9,845 nt of DNA, taken from the NCBI GenBank assembly GCA_028819675.1, contig JAPPKT010000427.1, forward strand, positions 1-9,845, in the 5' to 3' direction. Origin of the DNA: Caldilineaceae bacterium (lineage in GTDB: Bacteria > Chloroflexota > Anaerolineae > Caldilineales > Caldilineaceae). Position numbers and translations under genes: made by a program. The notes beneath the pieces are model-generated. The model was given only the letters and a program-made list of their open reading frames with translations, did no database searches and was not told where the DNA came from. Numbering within the stretch: position 1 is the stretch's first letter; each line of letters starts with the position of its first letter. This document shows, piece by piece, positions 5,941 through 9,845 of the stretch.

Positions 5941-6864
5941 CTATCTGGCGGCTTCTCCTTCGTAGTAGACCCAGCGCCGGGATGAGTACTGGAATAACAG
6001 TGTAAAGATGATGATGATTGCGAAAAGGACCCAGGCGGCGGCCGAGGCGTAGCCGAAGCGGATCTGCAGGAAGGCTTTGCGATAAAGGAAGAGCACCATG
6101 CTCAGGGTGGCGTTGTTGGGTCCGCCTTCGGTCATGATGAAGGCCTGGGTGAAGAACTGGAAGGCGTAGATGAGGCCGATGGTGACGTTGAAGAAGATGG
6201 TGGGCGTCAGCATCGGGATGGTGACGTGCCAGAATTTGCGGATGCTGTTGGCGCCGTCGATGGTGGCGGCCTCGTAGAGGTGGGTGGGGATGCCCTGCAG
6301 GCCGGCCAGGTAGAGGAGCATGTTGGCGCCGACGCCCCAGACGCTCATGATGATCAGAGAAGGCAGCGCCCAGGTGGATGAGTAGAGCCAGGACGGTCCA
6401 TCGATGCCGAAGACGGCGAGGAAGTTGTTGAGCAGGCCGGCGCGGGGGTTGAAGATCTGCAGCCAGAGCAGAGAGACGGCGACGCCGGAGATGACGGTGG
6501 GCAGGTAGTAGATGGTGCGCCAGATGCCCAGGCCCAGCAGCTTCTGGTTCAACACGAGGGCGATCATGAGGGCAAGGCAGGAGCCGAGGGGGACGGTTGA
6601 GAAGGCGTAGATGAAGGTTACGCGCAGGCTCTTCCAGAAGAGGTCTTCGTTGAACAGGTCGCGGTAGTTTTCGAAGCCGACGAAGAAGGTGCTGGTGAGC
6701 AGATCGGAGCGGAAGAAGCTCAGTCCCAGGGAAAAGAGCATCGGCCCGAACACGAAGGACAGAAAGCCTACCATCCAGGGCAGGAGGCAGAGATAGGCGG
6801 TGATCAGGTCCTGCCGTTTCTGGGAGGAGCCCACCCGCCACTGTCTTGCCAAGCGCATTGCCAT
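5941..6864 (-). CDS. Carbohydrate ABC transporter permease, MalF/UgpA-like
   Basis: This is an inner-membrane permease of 307 residues when started at ATG 6862-6864. That start has TGAGG (6871-6875) six bases upstream and gives MAMRLARQW, a normal short cytoplasmic N-terminus. The frame stays open to a GTG at 6925-6927, but that would begin within a spacer hairpin and add 21 unlikely residues. Hydrophobic segments lie at about residues 20-51, 80-106, 115-136, 165-190, 225-243 and 272-293. The EAA loop, YEAATIDGANSIRKFWHVTIPM, spans about 197-218. MTEGGPNNAT near 244-253 is typical of sugar (CUT1) permeases. It follows the binding-protein gene and precedes the second permease, the usual order. 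It acts as a heterodimer with the protein at 4962-5852 and needs an ATPase not encoded here. Confidence 0.93.
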   Translation of the reverse strand: MAMRLARQWRVGSSQKRQDLITAYLCLLPWMVGFLSFVFGPMLFSLGLSFFRSDLLTSTFFVGFENYRDLFNEDLFWKSLRVTFIYAFSTVPLGSCLALMIALVLNQKLLGLGIWRTIYYLPTVISGVAVSLLWLQIFNPRAGLLNNFLAVFGIDGPSWLYSSTWALPSLIIMSVWGVGANMLLYLAGLQGIPTHLYEAATIDGANSIRKFWHVTIPMLTPTIFFNVTIGLIYAFQFFTQAFIMTEGGPNNATLSMVLFLYRKAFLQIRFGYASAAAWVLFAIIIIFTLLFQYSSRRWVYYEGEAAR

Positions 6865-6870
6865 ACTGTT

Positions 6871-6875
6871 CCTCA
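6871..6875 (-). promoter_or_regulatory. Ribosome-binding site that fixes the first permease's start
   Basis: The minus strand reads TGAGG here, six bases before ATG 6862-6864. It supports the 307-residue permease instead of the 328-residue frame beginning at the GTG at 6925-6927. Confidence 0.65.
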
Positions 6876-6888
6876 GCAGTTTCAGAAG

Positions 6889-6942
6889 AGAGAGAAGAGG
6901 AGCCAGAAGTGTATTCTCACTTCTCACTCCTCTACCCTCTCT
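6889..6942. repeat. Imperfect purine/pyrimidine hairpin between the binding-protein and permease genes
   Basis: AGAAGTG (6905-6911) pairs with CACTTCT (6918-6924) around a six-base loop. After a two-base mismatch AGAGGAG (6896-6902) pairs with CTCCTCT (6927-6933), and farther out AGAGAG (6889-6894) pairs with CTCTCT (6937-6942). One arm is almost all purine and the other mostly pyrimidine, like the hairpin in the next spacer (5862-5920). It begins just after the binding protein's stop and ends before the permease's ribosome site. A hairpin here could stabilise the binding-protein part of the message, as the REP element does between malE and malF. Confidence 0.6.
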
Positions 6943-6949
6943 GCTTAAC

Positions 6950-8374
6950 TTATCCCATTCTTTCGAGCGTAGCGTGCTGGGCTTCGGTCACCTGCTGCGA
7001 GATGTCGACCAGGATGCTGACGGGCTCGGAGCCTTCAACGTAGATGGCTTCCATGGCGGGGACGAGGAGCTCTTCGGCGACGGACTGGAAGCGGAAGAGC
7101 TGCGGGCCGCGGGCTTCGCCGGTCTTGAGCTGATCGACGATGACTTCCAGCTGCACGGGTTCGAGGCGGCCGTCGATCTCGCGCAGGAAGCCGGGCCACT
7201 TGTCGGCGGAGCTGGCGAGGCCGGGCAGGCGGCCGGACCTGCGGGCCACGTTATCCTGGTACCATTCGCCGGCGCCGATCCACTTGACCCAGTTCCAGAC
7301 GTCGTCGTGGTTGCCGCGATCGGCGACGCCCTTGTATACGCACCACTGGTCGGGCGCGCCCATGCAGACGCGGTCGACGGGGCCGGTGGGGATGTGGTTG
7401 ATGTCCCAGGAGCCCTCTTCCATCTGGTCGGCGAGGTCGAAGAACTGGTCGGCGCTGCGTTCGGCGAAGGCGACGATGTCGGCGGGCAGGACGCCGGTCC
7501 AGGTGTTGGGAATACCGGAGGCGTTGACCTGGTTTCTCTGGGCGAGGCAGTTGAGGTCCCACATGTTGTGGCGGATCCACTCGAAGGCGGCCAGGGCCTC
7601 CTCCTCGCCGAGCATGCACTCCATCAGTGTCTCGTCGTCGCGGACCATGCCGCCCCAGGCCTCGACATAGTAGAAGTAGCCGAGGACGTAGCTGGGCCGC
7701 AGCTGGCCGCCCCAGCGGGTGATCTCGCCGTCGTCATCCTTCTTTGTCAGGGCGCAGGCGGTTGCGGCGCAGTCGTCGACGGACCAGTCCTGTTCGGGGT
7801 AGGCGACGCCGAGCTCGTCGAAGGCCGGCTTGCTGTAGTAGACGCTGGTCACGTCGATGTTGGTGACCATGGCCATGCGGATCTGGGTGATCTGATCCCA
7901 GCACTGATCCCAGCCGGCGGCGAGGAAGATGTCGTCGGCGTCGGGGACATCCTGGTCGACCAGGGGCTGCAGGTCGAGGAGCTGTCCTTTTTCGGCCCAG
8001 GTGTTGATGATGGGGGGCCAGGTGGACATGACGTCGGGGGCGGTGCCTGCGGCCATGTTGGTCAGCACCTTGGTGGACCAGCCGTCGCCGTGGGGTTCCC
8101 AGAGGATTTCAACTTCGGGGTGCTCCTCGTAGTAGCGGGGGAAGGCCTCGTCCTGGTGGTACTCGGCCCACTGGATGCCGGGCACGTTGGCGAACCAGTC
8201 GAAGCTGGCGAAGCGGATCTGGGTCCTTTCGCCGTCGGCGTCGGAGGCGGCCGCGCTGTCTCCGGCCATTGCGTCGCCGCCGGCGGGCGCCGGGGCGCAG
8301 GCGGCCAAAGCAGCGGTACCGGCGATGCCGGCGCTCAAGCGCAACATATCGCGGCGAGTTAAACGGTTGGACAT
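6950..8374 (-). CDS. ABC transporter extracellular solute-binding protein, Tat/lipoprotein type
   Basis: This 474-residue protein begins with a twin-arginine signal, TRRDMLRLSAG (residues 6-16), then a hydrophobic core and the lipobox LAAC (23-26). It is therefore likely exported folded by Tat and anchored by a lipid on Cys26. A Gly/Ala/Pro/Asp-rich linker follows to about residue 50. The mature part has family 1 sugar-binding features, such as VEILWEPHGDGWSTKVLTNMAAGTAPDVMSTW (starting near 87) and an aromatic-rich pocket-like middle with many Trp and Tyr. The length is within the large CUT1-type range (about 400-500). Many Cys residues occur, which is unusual for this type of protein. The start ATG 8372-8374 has AGGAGG (8383-8388) eight bases upstream, the strongest site in the window, fitting high expression. 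It delivers substrate to the two permeases downstream; the substrate is unknown, probably a carbohydrate. Confidence 0.92.
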   Translation of the reverse strand: MSNRLTRRDMLRLSAGIAGTAALAACAPAPAGGDAMAGDSAAASDADGERTQIRFASFDWFANVPGIQWAEYHQDEAFPRYYEEHPEVEILWEPHGDGWSTKVLTNMAAGTAPDVMSTWPPIINTWAEKGQLLDLQPLVDQDVPDADDIFLAAGWDQCWDQITQIRMAMVTNIDVTSVYYSKPAFDELGVAYPEQDWSVDDCAATACALTKKDDDGEITRWGGQLRPSYVLGYFYYVEAWGGMVRDDETLMECMLGEEEALAAFEWIRHNMWDLNCLAQRNQVNASGIPNTWTGVLPADIVAFAERSADQFFDLADQMEEGSWDINHIPTGPVDRVCMGAPDQWCVYKGVADRGNHDDVWNWVKWIGAGEWYQDNVARRSGRLPGLASSADKWPGFLREIDGRLEPVQLEVIVDQLKTGEARGPQLFRFQSVAEELLVPAMEAIYVEGSEPVSILVDISQQVTEAQHATLERMG

Positions 8375-8399
8375 GGTGAGTTCCTCCTGTGGAATGATG

Positions 8400-8420
8400 C
8401 TTGGCTATGCTGTAGCCAAG
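8400..8420. repeat. 8-bp perfect palindrome upstream of the binding-protein ribosome site
   Basis: CTTGGCTA (8400-8407) and TAGCCAAG (8413-8420) are exact complements around a five-base centre. The element lies in the 91-base spacer between the dehydrogenase stop and the binding-protein start, 11 bases upstream of the AGGAGG site. It has no T run on either side, so it is not a standard terminator. It could be an operator for a sugar-responsive regulator or an mRNA hairpin. No convincing -35/-10 pair was found around it. Confidence 0.5.
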
Positions 8421-8465
8421 TTGAATCGAGAAGACTCCTGTGCAGTGTGCGTTAATCCCTTTTCG

Positions 8466-9494
8466 CTAAGTCACCTCGGCGACTTTTGCGGGCAGTCCGG
8501 TGCGGATGGACTCCCAGCAGGCCGAGGCGGTGGCAATCACTTTTGCTCCGGCGACTTCATCGATGAGGGGACGCTTGTCCTCGCGCAGACACTCTTCAAA
8601 ATGGCGCATGTAGCGAATGACTTCCTGGCCGTGCCCGGCTTCGCGCCTGAACTCCAGGCTCATTTCGGGCTGGCCCTGGATCTTGTCTAGAACGAACTGG
8701 TCGTTGACGAAGGAGCCTTTGTCGCCGAAGATGCTCAGTCCCAGCTGGGGCAGCGGCGCCTCCACCAGCCCGTATACGGCCATTATGCGGGCGATGACGC
8801 CGGAGCGGAAACGCAGGTTGATGAGAAAGTTGTCATGCTTGTCGGCGGGGTAACGGTCGTCCATGTGACTGCAGGAGGCGTAGGTGAATACCTCATCGAC
8901 ATCGCCCAGGAACCAGCGAAGCAGGTCGATGGGGTGGCAGGCGCCGCCGTAGAGCCAGTCCTGCGGATGCTCGTGGCGCCAGGCGGTGCGGTCCATGACC
9001 GGCCGCATGTCGTGGACGTAGTGCGCCTCGGCGCAGAGGGGGCGGCCGAGGTCGCCGTCGTCGAAGAGCTTTTTGGCGGCCATGAAGTTGGGGCGGAAGC
9101 GGGAGGTCTGGCCGGTCAGGAACTTCACGCCTGCCATTTTTACCAGCTGCACAACGCGGCGGGCCTCCTCCAGGGAGACGACCATTGGCTTTGTGCAGAT
9201 GATGTGCTTGCCGGCGGCGACGGCGGCCTCGATGTGCTGCATGTGCAGGTGGTCGGGCGAGTAGATGCCGACGACGTCGACATCGGGTTGCAGCGCCAGC
9301 TCCTGGTAGTCTGACGTAAGGTGGGTGATCCCGTGCTCCCGGCCCAGCCGCTCGAGTCGTTCCGGATCGCTGTCGCAGAGGGCGCGCACCTGCATGCTTG
9401 AGGTCGGATCCTGGTTGACGGCGAGCATGTTGGCGCCCATGCCCAGGCCGATGACGCCGACGCCGATCTCTTTGCCCATTCTTCTGCCTAACAT
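8466..9494 (-). CDS. Gfo/Idh/MocA-family NAD(P)-dependent oxidoreductase
   Basis: This 342-residue protein has the family's typical length. The Rossmann loop GVIGLGMGA (13-21) binds the dinucleotide. DVDVVGIYSPDHLHMQH (71-87) follows, and CTKP (100-103) replaces the more usual EKP, keeping Lys102. The C-terminal domain has GGACHPIDLLRW (183-194), with His187 and Asp190 in the expected active-site segment. The start at ATG 9492-9494 is preceded by GGGAG five bases upstream; a second ATG at 9477-9479 (Met6) lies closer to the Rossmann strand and is an alternative. It is the first complete gene of the cluster and lies 91 bases before the binding-protein gene, so it probably acts on the transported compound or a derivative. 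It is not a close copy of the enzyme at 1709-2740. Confidence 0.92.
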   Translation of the reverse strand: MLGRRMGKEIGVGVIGLGMGANMLAVNQDPTSSMQVRALCDSDPERLERLGREHGITHLTSDYQELALQPDVDVVGIYSPDHLHMQHIEAAVAAGKHIICTKPMVVSLEEARRVVQLVKMAGVKFLTGQTSRFRPNFMAAKKLFDDGDLGRPLCAEAHYVHDMRPVMDRTAWRHEHPQDWLYGGACHPIDLLRWFLGDVDEVFTYASCSHMDDRYPADKHDNFLINLRFRSGVIARIMAVYGLVEAPLPQLGLSIFGDKGSFVNDQFVLDKIQGQPEMSLEFRREAGHGQEVIRYMRHFEECLREDKRPLIDEVAGAKVIATASACWESIRTGLPAKVAEVT

Positions 9495-9557
9495 GAGGAC
9501 TCCCGTCTGGAGTGTGCGCGGCGTGAAGTGCGCGGTTGCTTTGGTGATTTAACGTAC

Positions 9558-9752
9558 CTACCAGGCCATGTACTGTGTGCGGACTGCCTGGACGAAATGT
9601 GCCGCCAGGATCTCTGTAGCGGGCTCTTGAATTTCATAGCGGCGCGCCTTGTGTCCACCTGGGCGATGCATCGCGTGGCTTGCCTGCGCCGGCAGGTAGT
9701 CGGAAGCGGCCAAGGCGCGGGGTGGGGGTGGAAGCCCGGTCGCAGCGGGTGG
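9558..9752 (-). pseudogene. Possible C-terminal fragment of an unrecognised upstream gene
   Basis: One minus-strand frame is open from just after a TGA (9753-9755) to a TAG at 9558-9560, about 64 codons. The last 37 residues, from Met at 9669-9671, look protein-like, including ARRYEIQEPATEILAAHFVQ and ending in YMAW. Amino-acid use here is balanced, unlike the Arg/Pro-rich shadow frames nearby. Only 63 bases separate its stop from the dehydrogenase start, which fits the end of a preceding operon gene. The upstream part is not in the same frame and the adjacent sequence is of doubtful quality. It could therefore be a broken gene, a frameshifted contig end, or chance. No family recognised. Confidence 0.3.
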
Positions 9753-9800
9753 TCAAGGTCAATATTAGCCACACACTCGCTGCGGCGGGAACAGGAGAGG

Positions 9801-9845
9801 GGGCGTTGGGGGGGGGGGGGCCCCCCCCCAAGGGGGGGCGCAAAA
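9801..9845. other. G/C homopolymer end, probably an assembly artefact
   Basis: Thirteen G (9808-9820) are followed directly by nine C (9821-9829), two A and seven G (9832-9838). Such abutting self-complementary homopolymer runs are typical of poly-G read artefacts at contig ends and are unlike anything else in the window. Confidence 0.6.

Larger units (their letters stand above)
9495..9845. other. Upstream region with no complete gene
   Basis: These 351 bases hold no complete recognisable gene. They include the ribosome site of the dehydrogenase gene (9500-9504), an 8-base direct repeat GTGCGCGG at 9514-9521 and 9528-9535, and a possible C-terminal gene fragment described separately. The last 40 bases are an extreme G/C homopolymer. 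No convincing promoter for the operon was found: TTAAAT-like bases occur on the minus strand near 9550 but without a -35 partner. Confidence 0.6.

Noticed and set aside
5828..6841. 337-codon minus-strand frame
   Set aside because: It is an Arg/Pro/His/Leu-rich alternative frame over the first permease gene, whose own frame has membrane segments and the EAA loop.
6865..6927. 21-residue N-terminal extension of the first permease from a GTG
   Set aside because: It would start inside the spacer hairpin without a ribosome site. ATG 6862-6864 has a well-placed site and gives a normal N-terminus.
6800..8362. 520-codon open frame on the plus strand
   Set aside because: It lies antisense to the binding-protein gene, which has a signal peptide, lipobox and family features. 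The plus-strand product is low-complexity Gly/Val/Ala/Asp-rich, as expected from the complement of G+C-rich codons.
9514..9535. Direct repeat GTGCGCGG with 14-base spacing as a regulator site
   Set aside because: Eight-base G/C-rich repeats are expected by chance in this composition, and only two copies occur, between the dehydrogenase start and the stop of the possible upstream fragment.
9488..9843. Two overlapping minus-strand frames of 94 and 69 codons
   Set aside because: Both are Arg/Pro/Ser-rich. One overlaps the dehydrogenase start and the other includes the artefactual G/C block. Neither shows a motif or a ribosome site.

Overview
The window is a G+C-rich bacterial segment in which every convincing gene lies on the minus strand. 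Genes are tightly packed, with gaps of 5 to 91 bases, and most have clear Shine-Dalgarno sites. The best guess for the organism is a member of Chloroflexota or a similar free-living or host-associated heterotroph. This is inference from protein style only: a twin-arginine lipoprotein binding protein, a peptide of the type 'FAEDW..PEMDIYDE', and phytanoyl-CoA-dioxygenase-like enzymes beside Gfo/Idh/MocA oxidoreductases. No rRNA, tRNA, CRISPR array, transposase or phage gene is visible.

Read in transcription order (high to low coordinate), the layout is as follows. First come a low-complexity G/C end and a possible C-terminal remnant of another gene (about 9558-9752). Next is a Gfo/Idh/MocA dehydrogenase (8466-9494), then a Tat/lipoprotein sugar-type solute-binding protein (6950-8374) and two ABC permeases (5941-6864 and 4962-5852). 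Two unrelated-looking GNAT acetyltransferases follow (4369-4956 and 3652-4335). Then come a PhyH-type Fe(II)/2-oxoglutarate dioxygenase (2758-3576), a second Gfo/Idh/MocA protein (1709-2740), a second PhyH-like protein (902-1684), and an acetyl-xylan-esterase-like alpha/beta hydrolase that runs off the left edge (1-854).

Together this looks like an uptake-and-processing operon for a carbohydrate, polyol or related polar compound. The binding protein and permeases import it, the two NAD(P)-dependent dehydrogenases oxidise or epimerise it, the oxygenases hydroxylate or demethylate it, and the hydrolase removes an ester. The substrate cannot be read from the sequence. No ABC ATPase is present, so the importer probably borrows a shared MsmX/UgpC-type ATPase from elsewhere.

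The most notable details are these. The second PhyH protein has His-Arg-Gly where the iron-binding His-x-Asp is expected. One GNAT has an antitoxin-like N-terminal extension and clearly lower G+C. Self-complementary purine/pyrimidine hairpins sit in both spacers flanking the first permease gene, and the second permease gene has no visible Shine-Dalgarno site. Smaller hairpins lie just upstream of the binding-protein and hydrolase ribosome sites.
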